Origin: Kappaphycus alvarezii
Taxonomy: Eukaryota > Rhodophyta > Florideophyceae > Gigartinales > Solieriaceae
Assembly: GCA_002205965.3 (NCBI GenBank)
Contig: NADL03000750.1
Location: 1,860,001-1,924,000 of the forward strand
Reading direction: 5' to 3'
Length of the DNA: 64,000 nt
The notes beneath the pieces were generated by a model, which saw only the letters and a program-made list of their open reading frames with translations, was not told the origin of the DNA and did no database searches. How positions within the stretch are numbered: the stretch's first letter is position 1; each line of letters starts with the position of its first letter. A program made the position numbers and the translations under genes. Of this stretch, positions 24,510 to 36,534 are shown one piece after another.

Positions 24510-24745
24510 AACATATCATGTACTCAAATCAGGGTGACTGCGTAGCATCCCAGTCTTTTACCGCAATTGCACGAAAAAGAATTTCCTTGCGACGGCACGG
24601 TTTTGTCAATACTTTCCTTGCACTCATCGACGCCCCTCAAGATGGGACTGGCCGATATTTAACCACCGATTCTGGATTTTTCTTACATCCTCCTGTCATC
24701 AACACGCAACGGATAGCAAAGCACATGAAAATTAGTCATTCTAAG
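24510..24745. repeat. Dispersed repeat, copy 2 of 2
   Basis: Matches 15959-16195 in the same orientation (see there). On the minus strand, the adjoining frame 24683-24991 carries a short segment like the one at 16108-16326 (NFHVLCYPLRVDD against NHFHVVRNPLRADD). This supports an origin from the same transposase gene. Confidence 0.7.
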
Positions 24746-25100
24746 AGGAAAGAAGACCTTCAAAGAGCGGATCAGATCAAATTTGTCCGTCAAAGCCAGT
24801 CGGATATCGATTGAGAAGTCGAGGACATCGTCAACACGACGAAGAGAAATGCTAATGGAGTAACTTTGCGAAAAACACTCTTGGTGCGCATCAAGTAAAA
24901 ATAACACTTCTCGTTCCACCTGCAGCAGAAATCCGAGTTTAGGGACTAAATAAGAAGCCGAAGAAGAAGATAAGAGGACCCAAGGGTTCAAAAATGCTTC
25001 AAAAATGCTTTGGAAAGAAATAAGTTGTCTCTGAGCTCTCTAATACCAACTCCAGGCTCAGGTTCGGTCAAATTCTGATACTGAAAGAGCCGCAAAAGTA

Positions 25101-28100
25101 ATGAGTAGGCTGTTAGAAAAAAATAAAATGCACAAAACTGCCGTCGTGGCTGATAAAAGACCACGTTTGTTGCGATTATTGCGGCTTAAGGTTTATGGCA
25201 CGGAAATATGGGCGCTTTTGGACTCTGGAGCCGTACCGGACGTTATATTCGCGAAATTAACTCCATGCATCTACCTGTCGCCCAGCTATATGTCGGAAAA
25301 TTTCATAGTGCCGAACGGAGATAGTGCTTGCTGTTTCAGTTGGTTGCTGAAGGTTACCACCTCCTTTGAGGACCAAGCGGCAAGGAGGAACTACCTGGTT
25401 GTGGAGAAGTCTCCATTTGATCTAATTATTGGTCTCACAACTCTCTAGCCTTTGCGGGTAAATTTTGAATTTGAAACCCAAAGCGTTCGTCAACACATTG
25501 GCTCTGAAAAGGTGGTGCTGCCTTTGGATCCCGATACAAGATCTGCCGAGAGGCAGCTGATGAGGGGTGAAGAGATCGGAACTCCTAGCGAAGACTTCAC
25601 CTCCGATTCTGACGCTGGTCCCGACTCCGCCGACAATTAAGAAGAAGAACTGGTCTTGGAGATCCGGTAAAATATTTACGAGAGTTCCTAAAACTCTGAT
25701 AAAAAACTCGTCGATACGTTTTCAGACGCCGTCGAAGAAGAGGGCGAGAAAAACGATAATGCATAAACAGCTCACTCCTTGACATTAGGATAGTCGCATG
25801 GACGATCGAGGAGCTCCGCTCCGCATCAGTACCGACGAAACATGGATTAGATCTGAGGGAAGAGACCCCTATCTACAACAGGACCCGCCAAATGTCTCCG
25901 CGACACAACAAAACGCTCTAAAGGAAATCGATAACATGCTTGGTGCATGAATTATAACTCCAGCCTCTTCAGTCAGCTCGTTTTCTGTCGTAATTGCGAC
26001 AAAGAAGGACAAAAATCTTAGCTTTTGTGCGAACCAGCGCGCGCTGAACCGAAGAGTTAAGGCTGACCGCTGAAGGTTGCCCAAGGTCGAAGAAATATTC
26101 GATGAAATTAAGATAAGCTCAGACGTTACAACCCTGGAACTCTTCGCAGGGTATTAGAAGATCTGAATGAGCCAAGAATTGCGAAGAGATGACTAGTTTC
26201 GTATGCCGCTCTAGCAAATTCAGGTTCTAGGTAATTCCCTTTGTTATGATGAACGCGACGTCTACATTCCAGCTAATGATGGATTTCATGCTGATAGATA
26301 GAATCTTCGCTCTATTATATCTCGATTACTTCTTTGAGTTCTCCAATACGATCAAGGAGCACTTTACAAACCTCCGCGCCGTCTTCGATGCTATTTGAAA
26401 GGCCGAACTCAAGTTAAAAATCACGAATTGTGCCTTTGCGAGCCTATTGTCAAGCTTCAAGGCCATTTTGTTGACAAAAAGGAGTTCATGTCGACTAAGA
26501 GAAGATTAGTGCCTTCAAGGAGACACCAAACCAAGAAACACGACAGAGCTGCGAATTTTCCTCGGCTTGGCCGGTTATTATCACCGATTTATCAAACATT
26601 TCGTAGGTATATCTGCTGCTCTTCATACTGCAACTTCCGTAAATAATAATTTAAATTGGGCAGAACAAATGAAGGAGGCGTTCATGGTCCTAAGAGATAA
26701 ACTTACATCCCCTCCGGCGCTGGTTTTCCCCGACTACAACGCACCCTTCATAGTGGAAACGGATGCCTCTAGTGTCGGCGTGGGAGCAGTAATCAGAAGA
26801 AAGAAGATGGAAAGATACACCTCGTGCAATATGCAAGTTGCGCCATGAACCCTGGCGAGCGTAAATATTCCGCCAGCGAAAGGGAAACTCTTGCAGTCAT
26901 CTTCGCAATTCGGAAGTTCCGAGTGTATTTGCTTTCAACGGAGCCCCTAAAACGCGTGACTGACCATCAGACCCTTGAGTACTCCTTTAAAAAGGGCGAC
27001 CTACACGGAAGACTGGCACTATGGCTACACTTTCTGGCTGAATATGAGTTGGAGGTGGCACAAGGAATGGAGCTGCCGAATATCTTTCACACGTAGTGCA
27101 CGCAGGACCCATAGGCGTCGAAAATTTGGGCGACAGAGATCTTTTTGGTGCGGTAAAGTCTGTAACCTCTTCCCAGACCCCCGCTACAGATCCATATTTG
27201 GATTATGTCACTTCCCAGATCGATGGGCTAAATCTTCAAGGAAAAGATACGTCTAAGAGCCACTCGATAGAAGGCGCCGCAAATATAGTGTAACGGGCCA
27301 CTGATGCACGCCCACGAGGAGGGATAGACTACTTATTGCTCGAATTTCGAGGACTTTTATTGACACTGACTGTCATTACTAACTATAAACTGATTTTCGC
27401 TATTGAACAGTTGCTGTCAGCTGCATAATGTAGCCTTGCGCCTACTAGCTATGGTATTTGCCCCTATAGGCCAGGCTATACCTCAATGAGAGCCCCCTGA
27501 TTTGTTTCAGGCCACGTCCGCCCAATGGACCAAGTGTTTGTATATTTATCACCCCGGTGACGCCGTCAAGGCTTATAAGTATCGATTTTTAGTTAACTAA
27601 ACTTAGGGTGGCCGTAGTAAATGTGACCTGTAGTACCTTGTAGATTGCTAAGTAGTATTTATACATACCTCTGGATTTTTATGATGCTACACAAAAAGGC
27701 ACCGAGGTGCAGGCTCTCGACTTGTTCCCCACCTTTCGTTCGCGTCGAGGCCCTTCGTCAGTGACGACCGTGGCTATTACTGTATCTATCTCGCCCGGGA
27801 GTCCCTTTGACTAACCTTCGGGTTATACCCTTTTTCGAGGCTTCGTGCCGCCGTTGGCGCTATTGTGGCTCAGCGTCTACATAAATGTGGAGTTACCGTA
27901 TGGAGTACCCGTATCTTATTTTGGCGCCTATGTGGTTCAGCTTCTACATAAAAATGGAACCTTCCACCGTTGTATCGTAGGAAGACACTCTCCGCACATA
28001 TCCTGTGGAGTGTCACTGGGCTCGCAACGCCCTCGCTTGAGCAGGAGATAACCTTATCCCACCCTTTTGGCTCTCATGACTTGCAGCCGTCAAACCCCAC

Positions 28101-29515
28101 AGCAGACATTGAAACACGGTCCAGCCTTACGACCCAGGGAGGAGTACTGCCAATCTTAAGCCGCCAAGCGTCTTAACCGCTCTATAGAACGTTACTTTGC
28201 CACGGACAAGGTGAAAGTCAACAGTGACGAGACACCCTTGGATCGTCGTTGACGAAACTGAAGCTACTGGATCGCAACATCCTTAAAGAAAAAGCTGGTC
28301 TCGGACGCCAGGTGGTGTTTTGTGTTATTCAGTATTGCACAAGGCATATCCCGGACGTAGACTGACTCATTTATTGCCCAAGGTATATCCCGGACGTAAA
28401 CTGACTCAGTCGCGTAAAACTAATTGCGCTACAGCAAAACACTTCATAGTATGTGAAGGGAAAGTAATGAGGTGTACAAAGAATGGCCTCCGCGCGATCC
28501 CGACAATCAAGAATAGACCAGGGTTTCTGAAGACATTCCAGGACGAAGTTGGACACTTTGATAGGGAAACAACAATAAATCGTTATCGGCCGATATTGGC
28601 GACCTCAAGTCCATTGCAATGCTCAAAACTACGCGAAAAGCTGTGACAGATGCCAAAAGGCCAAGCCATTGATACCTTGTCGAACTATGCTGAGAATTCC
28701 GCTCACTATAATATTCGAGACCTACCCTATAGAATTCGCTGGAAACTTCCCAAAGTCGAGCGCCTGACGGAGTGACCGATTGCTACCTCAACGGAGAACG
28801 CATCTGCAGAGTTCTTGACCGCATTTATAGAGAAGGGGATCACTGACCTTTTTGATCACCCGAAGACTGTTTTATCTGACAATGCTGGATGTTTCACTTC
28901 CGCTACACAATTCAACTTTATGAAGAAGAATGGAGTTGAGTGGAAAAATGTTTTGGCATATGCACCGACGTCAAACGGTCACGCCGAAAGGATAATGTGC
29001 AATATAATTAAAGAATATGGTGACCGGAAAAGGATCAGACTTGAATCAGTGGCTCCTCTAACTTCTTTACGGCTACCGCGGCCGACGACTTTTAACAGGT
29101 GCCTCCCCTTTCGAACTCATGTTTGGAGTAAAAAAGGGCATGGATACGTCTGACCCCGCTTCATTGATACAAAAAACCGTCAGAAGAGCATCGCCTGCTA
29201 GAGATTCTGGCTACCTAAGCGCTTCGCGCGACGGGGGTCTATATGCAGTTGAAGCTGCTTGGCAGAGAATTTGGGGCGGTACTACCCTGAAGGTTTGATA
29301 GTGGAGACTTTGTTTTGGTCGCAGATGGAAATGCCTTAACTTCTACGGCTAAGTGGCTAGCTTTGAAGTCCCATTTCTTCGGAACGTGTCGCATTTTGAA
29401 AGCAGCTCACCTTGCTTACTGCCTAACCTATTACGGAGGTAGATATTCCCGACGAGCTATCCATGTGAGGCTTCTGGTCCTGTACTCTTTGCGCCCGTTT
29501 TTCCTACAAAATTAA
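25101..29515 (+). mobile_element. Ty3/gypsy LTR-retrotransposon fossil (element 1)
   Basis: A broken gypsy-type element, degraded in many places. Parts in order: aspartic protease region at about 25180-25450 (ALLDSGA); reverse transcriptase end at about 26560-26700 (LGLAGYYHRFIKHF on the plus strand); RNase H at about 26700-27290 (ETDASSVGVGAVI, ERETLAVIFAIRKF, TDHQTLE); integrase zinc region near 28440-28570; integrase core at about 28800-29100 (SDNAGCF, YAPTSNGHAER); and a C-terminal tail to about 29515. About 1 kb of unrelated sequence separates RNase H and integrase, absent from element 2, which suggests a nested insertion. No LTR pair was found. It is old by its degree of decay. Confidence 0.75.
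28341..28418. repeat. Imperfect tandem repeat, period 39 bp
   Basis: AAGGCATATCCCGGACGTAG from 28341 recurs as AAGGTATATCCCGGACGTAA from 28380. ACTGACTCA follows in both copies. Confidence 0.85.
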
Positions 29516-30714
29516 TTTCTCAAGCCTTCATAAAGACGACGGCCAGTAGTTGTCTTATGTTTGTTCCATGCATCCCCGTCTGATTTTTTGCCATTTATTC
29601 ATCATCAACATACAATTCTAATTCATGATCATATTTTCAAACTCTTGGAAACTTTTGCTGTAATATGGAAGGATTCACGAAAGCAGAAGAAAGGTTGTTC
29701 CACCAACGGAGATGGTCAAATACTGGAAGGACCCGCCCTTGAGAGCTTATCTGCAGAATAAGAGGGTATCAAGACCCGTAAACGACGACGGTGACGTTTC
29801 TTCTTCGTGAGATCTGGCAGCTTGTATGGAATCTTTTATTACGAGCGGGACCTCTTGACCACTCAATGGACCTAGACAGCACACATCGATGATTTTCAAA
29901 TAATCGTCTGGGTTCCCCTCGCCGCAACAAATCTTGAGGGGTGGTTCGGAGAATCATATAGCGTATTTCTCGGCGCAGGCTTAGATAGTAATTGGGTATT
30001 CCTGGTTGTCAAGAAAAACTGCAAGCTGCATCCGAGCCGTCCGATAACTGACGTAACGTAAGTTCCACGAGGAAAAGAACCAGGCAAGCTGCGCACCCAT
30101 GCGGCGTCGATCGAAGACTCTACTGCTAGGCGAAGGCAACTCCTGGTTCTTCTGACTGACACCCGTTCTTACCAAATGTTTCAAAGGACGAAAAGATCGG
30201 GATGGACTTCATGAAAACCCTTCTGAACGTCAGCGAAGGAGATACAACGAGAACGTAAGCCAAATTGCTCTAAGGAATCCTGATCTCGAGCAAAGCCCAT
30301 TTTTTCAGTGGCTGCCCGCGGGACCGGGCCAGAAGATGATGTAAATCTGATTGGAGTCTGCAGCTGGCATACAGCGCACATGGAAATCTCGGAAACGCAC
30401 AAGATGGATCTTGAGAGGACGCGGGGAAGACAGAGAAGATGACACCACGACATCGGGAAAATGACGCAGAAATGTTGATTCGAATGCTTTTAGCACCACC
30501 TGTCGTTTTGAAAGATAACCCAAATTATCGAACTGAGGCTCCTAGAATCTGTTCCCTGTCCTCTATCAAGTTGCGCTTCGACAGATTCTGTTAGGCGTAT
30601 CCAGGAGAGATCTTGTTGAATGAGAAAGTGTAGAGATCGATTGGATTTCCTTCCTTTTTTTCATCAATGCCGAAGTATTTCCCCGAGTAACTGCTACTTT
30701 ACCTCTCCGCTTGG
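29516..30714. other. No gene recognised
   Basis: Lies between the two gypsy fossils. It has several minus-strand frames (29896-30523) without motifs. It may include remains of LTR or leader sequence, but I found no duplicated ends. Confidence 0.35.
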
Positions 30715-30840
30715 CCGGGGAGAGATAGAGTAAACAGGACACAAGCATTTCATGGTACCGCATCCAAGGTTCGAACTTATAACCTATGGCATGTAAGACC
30801 ATTGCTCTAACCTCCGATTTGTTGCTCGCATAATCCGTAT
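30690..30840 (-). repeat. tRNA-derived short interspersed repeat (tRNA-Val(UAC)-like)
   Basis: Read on the minus strand, 30810-30753 folds as the 3' three quarters of a tRNA. The anticodon stem ATGGT/GCCAT encloses loop CTTACAT (anticodon TAC, valine). A T-arm follows with loop TTCGAAC, then an acceptor strand ATGCGGT, discriminator A and an encoded CCA. The 5' acceptor and D-stem halves do not pair, so it is not an intact tRNA gene. The tail TGAAATGCTTGTGTCCTGTT, then TACTCTATCTC, recurs at 36715-36755 next to a similar 3' end. That makes this a dispersed family, most simply a tRNA-derived SINE. Confidence 0.55.
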
Positions 30841-30991
30841 AGAGATACACGTGGTACTATTTGCGGGGAAAGAGGATATTAGAGGGCAAAATTATGGTCC
30901 GAGAACCCTTGTTGTGATGATCAACCAGGCGGAGTTGCTAGAGACCGGTCTGAATGAGGAGAACAGTTGAAAATGAAGAAGCCGAAGGATT

Positions 30992-33900
30992 ATGACAAGG
31001 TCGCCGTTGTTCAGGAATCTGGCAAATAGGACTTTTTCCGTCGCGAAGAGAAGTGTGGACGAGCAGGCACTCCCGAAACAGAGAAGAGAAAACTTGATGG
31101 ATCTTGATATAATCTTGAATAGGGCCCCTAGTAATCGTCCGCCAATGATGGCGCCAGTCCCAAAGAAAAGATTAAGAGAGGTAACCGCAACTCGACGAAG
31201 AACTCTATTGGACTCTAGGATAGTATAGGGAAGTGTAACGTAATCGCTGAAATGGCTTCCGCTACCGTGGGGATTAACTGCAGGCAACTATTGCCGAGGA
31301 TGCCGAGGACGGCAGAAAAGTTTTAAGGAGATTTTTATCTAAGAGGGTACTGTTTACTCAAGCATCGATGGTTAATTCTTCAGGAGGTCCATGCAGATTC
31401 AAGTTAGTAGCCGTGAAGATGTATGGAACCGAGACTCATGCCCTTCTGGACGCGGGTGCAGTTCCTAACCCGATCTCTTAGGACCTCTGCCAAAAGTTTA
31501 CACTTACCCTGGGGAGACCGATCGTCAAGTGAAGGTAGCAGACGGAAATTTCACAGAGGTTCTTGGTTGTCTCAGAGGAGTGCCGGTGTCTTACGGGCCA
31601 ATGATGGTGCACCTAGAGGTCTTGGTGGTCAAGAATGCCCTATTTGACGGTATCGTCTCAAGTCCAACTCTGTAAGCCCTTTAGAAGCGTATTGATTATG
31701 CCCTCAAGCACGTCACTTTGGTTATAGGAGAAGAAGGGGCTTTGATACCACTCGTCAATGAGCCGTCCAGAATCAATGGGGCTCTGACGGACAGTGAGGA
31801 CTTTACGTTTCCTAAAGGTTCGGACGATGAGGAAACTCTCCACCCTTTCTCGTCATCTAGCGAAAGTGATGGTGGATCGGATACCAAACAAGACCTGGTC
31901 TTATCCATCATTAACAGGTAACCGTAAGAGCCTGATCTAACTCGCTCGGCGAAGACTGAAGTTAAGAATGAGGTAGAAGTTGAGGTGGGCCGTTCGGCTT
32001 TACTTGTCTCGAAGCTGGACCACCTAGAAGAGAAGAAGAGAAGAACCAGAAGGAGCTGGCGAAAGCTTTCAAGGATACAGATTTCATAGCTTGGGACATT
32101 CACGATCTGGAGCCTGCTTATGTGCCGGTGGTGCATTCTTTCGAGTTGACGGGCGAGACTCCGACCCATTCGAAAAGTCGCCGAATGTCGCCTAGGCATA
32201 ACGAAGTATTAAAGAAAGCGGTGAATGAAGTATTGAAAGCTTGAATTATTAGACCATCAATGCCCACCTGTACCTTTCCGGTAGTGATAGTCATGAAGAA
32301 ATACGGAAAGCCCGGTTCTGCGTCGATTACCGTCAGTTGAACAGGGTAATGAATCCAAACCGCTAGCTTTTGCCGAAAATAGAAAAAACTTTCGACGAAC
32401 TCTCTGGCTCAGAGTTCTTCAAGACGTTGGAAATTTACAAAGTATAATAGCAGCTTAGAATTTGCGAGCCTTTCAAGGAAAAGACGATGTTTGTCTCTCG
32501 ACATAGAACGTAAAAGTTCGCTCTAATGACTTTTGGACTCATGAACGCTACAGCGACATTTAAAAGATACTGGACGAGGTCCTTTGCAAATGACCTTTTA
32601 CTACAGTGTACGTGGACGATGCTTTAATATTCTCTACGATGTCGTAGGAACCCATCGCTCATTGCATAGAGGTGTTCAGGAGGATCAAAGAGGCGAAATT
32701 GAAGCTGAAGGTAACCAAGTGCGGCTTTACTCAGTCAGAAGTGAAATTGCTCTGTCATATCGTCAATTCAAGCGGTATTTGAAGGTAGATACCGACAAAA
32801 TCAAAGATATTGTAGAAGCTCCTGTACTGGAAACCTTGATCGAGCTCAGAAGTTTTCTAGGGCTCGCGTGGTAATACAGGCGGATCATAAGGGGTTTGTC
32901 GACAGCTCAACAGTATTTCACGCGGATACGTCTTTCAAGAAGGCTTTCCCATTGACTCCAGAGATTCAAGAGTCTTTTGAATACTTAGGAGAAACTGAAT
33001 ATTCCTCCTGTATTATCGTTTCTGGATTTCAATTTTCCTTTCCTAGTAGAAATAGGTGCCTACTCGGCAGCCGTTGGGGTGGTTCTCTCGCAGAAGGAAG
33101 AAGGCTGGAAAGGACACCCCATTCAGTTCTCTTCTCGAAGGATGGAGGACCAAGAGTGCCGCTACTCCACAAGCGAACGAGAAGTACTTGCCATACTTTT
33201 TTCTTTTGAGAATATCCGAGTGTGCCTTCTGTCAAATAAGCCTTTCGTCGTCTATACAGACCACCAGGCCTTTCAAAACGCGTTCAAAAAGAGAAATGTT
33301 CACGGGCGGCTGGCAAGGTGGGTGGACTTAATGGCGGAAAACGACTTTGAGGTCAAGTATCGTCCGAACCTGGCGAATGGGGCGGGCGATTATCTCTTGC
33401 GAAGACCTAACAAGGGGGCGGAAAGAATAAATGAAGGGTGCATGACAGAAGGATTGGTAGCGACAGTGGATTGGGGATACCCAAAGTTAGACGGCTTGTA
33501 ACAGCTTTTGCTAGACGTAGTACGGTTTCTACGCGGAGAACGGGTCGGAGAATACGACCAGAAGAAGGAGGTCGCGGTCAGACTGAGTGCGAACAATTTG
33601 TTGCTCTAGAACAACACTCTCTTTCTTCGCGAGAAGGACAGAGTCCGTGTCGTGCCTCCGATCGGGCAACGCCCAGAGATGCTTGTCATCTTTAACGATG
33701 ATATTAGCCACTGCGACGTCATTATAACAAGAAATTTCGTGAGAAACCGATTCTAGCGGCCTGGAGTGTACGTGGCGTCACCGAGTATGTAAGAGGTTGC
33801 GATGGGTGTCAGCATGCGAGAGGGTCGCCGATGTATCACTAGAGTCTGAGATCTCCCGTTAGTGGACTCTTCGAGACCTTTTCGATGGACTTCGCTGGAC

Positions 33901-34710
33901 CATACAAGCCTTCGAAGACTGGAAAAAGATTTATTCTGATTGCCGTTAAACATATGATTGGGTGGCCCTTAGCGTGGGCCACAAAGGATTTTACTGCCAA
34001 TATGATGATGACATTGATCGAGGAAGAGATAATATTACCGTTCGAACCTCCAAATAGGGTCTTCTTGGATAACGCGACTGCTTTTATAGCGGGATCGGTA
34101 CAACAGTACTTGAAAGAGAAGGGAATCGAGTGGAAGGCGGTGCTTGCTTACGCGCCAATGAAAAACGGTTGTGCGGAGCGGATGGTGGGAACTATTAAGA
34201 AAGAATTCAAAAGTTTGATCGTACGCAGTGGGGGAGACTGGGCAGAAGCTCTTTCTAAAGTCTTATATGGTTACCGCAGACGCGACCGAAGCGACGCCCC
34301 TTCCCCTTTCCGACTGACGTATATGATTTATCCCAGGATGCTGGCTAATGATTCTGTAGCTTTTGTCAGTGATACAGGTCCCCATCATCGGCCGATCGTG
34401 ACCTAAGTCTATTCTAGAAGGCGTTCTGGTGTGGTGTAGAAATCTAGCGAACCCGCAAGGCTAAGGGAAACGTCAGGGAGCCCGAAATTGGAGACTAAAT
34501 ATTGTTGGCGCACGGTGCGGCCTTCAATAAGGGGCGCAAGTGTCCAGCCTTCGATTCATATTTCTATGAACCGTGCTGGGTGACTAGGCGAACCAACCAC
34601 GCTACGAGTTAATGCCCTCCACCGGTCGCGTTACAAGAAAAGCAATTCATGCGCATCGGATTGTCCCGTATAGGACGAGACCTACTCATTTATTCATCTA
34701 AATAAAAGCA
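30992..34710 (+). mobile_element. Ty3/gypsy LTR-retrotransposon fossil (element 2)
   Basis: A broken gypsy element of the same family as element 1, better preserved but still damaged in many places. Parts in order: gag-proximal region from about 30992; protease at about 31400-31670 (ALLDAGAVPN); reverse transcriptase at about 32220-32870 (VDYRQLN, FALMTFGL, then a YVDDA-like site); RNase H at about 33050-33420 (FSSRRMEDQECRYSTSERE, YTDHQAF); integrase zinc region near 33600-33800; integrase core 33885-34400 (MDFAGPYKPSKTGK, FLDNATAF, YAPMKNGCAER); and a tail to about 34710 (TRKAIHAHRIVPYRTRP). No LTR pair was recognised. The H3-tail-mimic copy A begins only about 150 bases beyond it. Confidence 0.8.
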
Positions 34711-34860
34711 ATTATTTCAACAAAGAAAGACGAGTGGAATCAAGAAATCGAGTACGTTGAAGGGAAATGACGCAGTAAAATTCATCATAGAAGTCTAAAC
34801 ACTAACGAAGAATCCAGAGAAATCGTAAACATTTTGAGTGAAGTCTTGAATCTTGAGTAA

Positions 34861-36072
34861 CTAGGGAGCAGCGCTGCTGCCTCCCTGGTTTTCCCTCATC
34901 CTCCGCTCGCGCTTCCGGACTGACAAGTAATTACGACTAGGACGCCGCTTCCTGCGCTTTCCTGCAGTGGCGAGCACTGCCTTCCGGACCTCTAGAACGG
35001 ATATGAATGAAAAATTATCGCCAACGCATTCACGGAGAGCTTGAGAAGAAGTTGCAAAGCAAAATGCTCGCACGGATCCCATATCTGGCCGGTCCCAGTA
35101 TTCATCGTGACACAGTGATGAACACCACGGGAACCTGTATTTCACCGACGTAAACCCCACTAGAAAGGGCCAAAGTATCGTGTAGGCCCGGATTAAGACT
35201 CCTCAAACTTCTAATGCGACCCTTGCGCGTGATGTCGGCCTTCAAAGCTCGATCGTTACTTTCATAGTAATCCAACCATTCTCTAGCCACGGAAGGAGCA
35301 CCCAGCTGCAAGAGGGCCTTGGAGATCGAGAAACCAATGCATAGGTCGGTGTCGTCACGAAATATAACATCGGTGCGTGGAGAGGCCAGTAAAGACTCGA
35401 GAAAGCACGTGGTTCCCTTGAACGAACCGAGGACAACTGGAGACGACGCCCGGGATGAAGTTGGCACCACCTATGAATGCTCGACACAGCACTGAGTCTC
35501 CCTTCGCACCCCAAAGAGAACCTGGCCTGACGAGAGATACAGTGACCGTCTGGCCCTTGAAGACCAGAACATTCGAGAGTATAGAGCAGAACTGAGCGAT
35601 CATCTCCAGTTTCCAAATCGACTGCTCGATAAGTTTGGGTATCGTCGTCCCAGCGAATTGTGCTGGTGATCCAGTCTCCTTCTCTGGCCTCATCGTAAAC
35701 GCGCCGATCTTGTTGAGATTCTGTGAGACCGAGTTGGAAGGCGTCCTCACGGGTGACCTCGTCACCGACGCAGAGAACTATGTAGTCCGTAATGTGAGTT
35801 CCAAAGAGATCGAAGAACTCCTGACGTGAAACGCGGTACGGATGAATTCCGCAAGAATCGGTGTGTATGACGAAAGGGTTCCGCTCCTCCCCACCCATGA
35901 ATAATAACTTCTTGATGTCGGACCGTTCGGACAAAATGTGCATCAGGTTCGCTCGTGCTACTGAAGAGGGTCCCTTTGCACCCTGGGCGACCTGCGCTGC
36001 CTTCGTGGTAATATTCTGGCGAGGGTTACGATCGCCGGTTCTCAAACGAGCAAGTTGCTTAGTACGAGCCAT
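34861..36072 (-). pseudogene. Histone-H3-tail-mimic protein, copy A
   Basis: Unrecognised family. After Met the first residues are ARTKQLARLRTGDRNPRQ and then NITTKAAQVAQG. Of the first 28 positions 15 equal histone H3, with K4 kept, K9 changed to L, S10 to R, K14 to R, R26 to Q and K27 to V. There is no histone fold after it. A middle domain follows (RSDIKKLLFMGG, FFDLFGTHITDYIVL, STIRWDDDTQTY, VLLYTLECSG, HRWCQLHPGRRLQL, SREPR), all with counterparts in copy B. A C-terminal part has LCIGFSISKALLQLG and REWLDYYESN, then HHCVTMNTGTG with a WDP, matching the Cys and His/Asp motifs of copy B. The end is strongly basic (GKRRKRRPSRN, RKRERRMRENQ), like a nuclear-localisation signal. The frame is interrupted about twice. 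Upstream are 61-bp tandem repeats and a GTAC palindrome. Confidence 0.7.
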
Positions 36073-36187
36073 CGATGTGGGGAGAAGAAAAGGAATTGCG
36101 AAAGGGTTGCTGGGCGATTGAGGATGTGGGGAGAAGAGAAGAAGGTGTTGTAAAATGTTTGTTGGGTGATGGGGAATGAGGCACCTC

Positions 36188-36309
36188 CGGGCGTATACCG
36201 GCCGTTTATCGACACCTCGGTCGTTCGCCCGGATAAAAGGTTGCACATCGGGCGTATACCGGCCGTTTATCAGCACCTCGGTCGTTCGCCCGACGGGGTT
36301 GAGAAGATG
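36188..36309. repeat. Two 61-bp tandem units upstream of copy A
   Basis: CGGGCGTATACCGGCCGTTT starts at 36188 and again at 36249. Each is followed by ATC, two variable bases, CACCTCGGTCGTTCGCCCG. They lie 116-237 bases upstream of the copy A start codon. Confidence 0.85.
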
Positions 36310-36534
36310 GATATGGTCTGGTGACGGGTTGACAAGAGTAGTATAGGACGTGGTCTGGGAGTAAGTTGGACGGGAGAGGGTAGACAAAAGAGCCCCTATG
36401 TGTGGGGGGTGGGTGCTTGAGTCCGTTATTTCTTGTGTGACGCCCGTGGTGCACAATGAGTACGGGGCTTGTCGCGCGAGTTTGATGGTGTCGCGGGACT
36501 ACTAGCGTCGCAGTCTGATTGGACCGGTTCGCTT

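Noticed and set aside
30753-30840. An intact tRNA-Val gene
   Set aside because: The 5' acceptor strand and the D-stem do not pair, and the CCA is encoded, which points to a retroposed derivative.
25101-34710. LTR pairs for the two gypsy fossils
   Set aside because: I compared the flanks by eye and found no long direct repeats; decay or truncation probably removed them.
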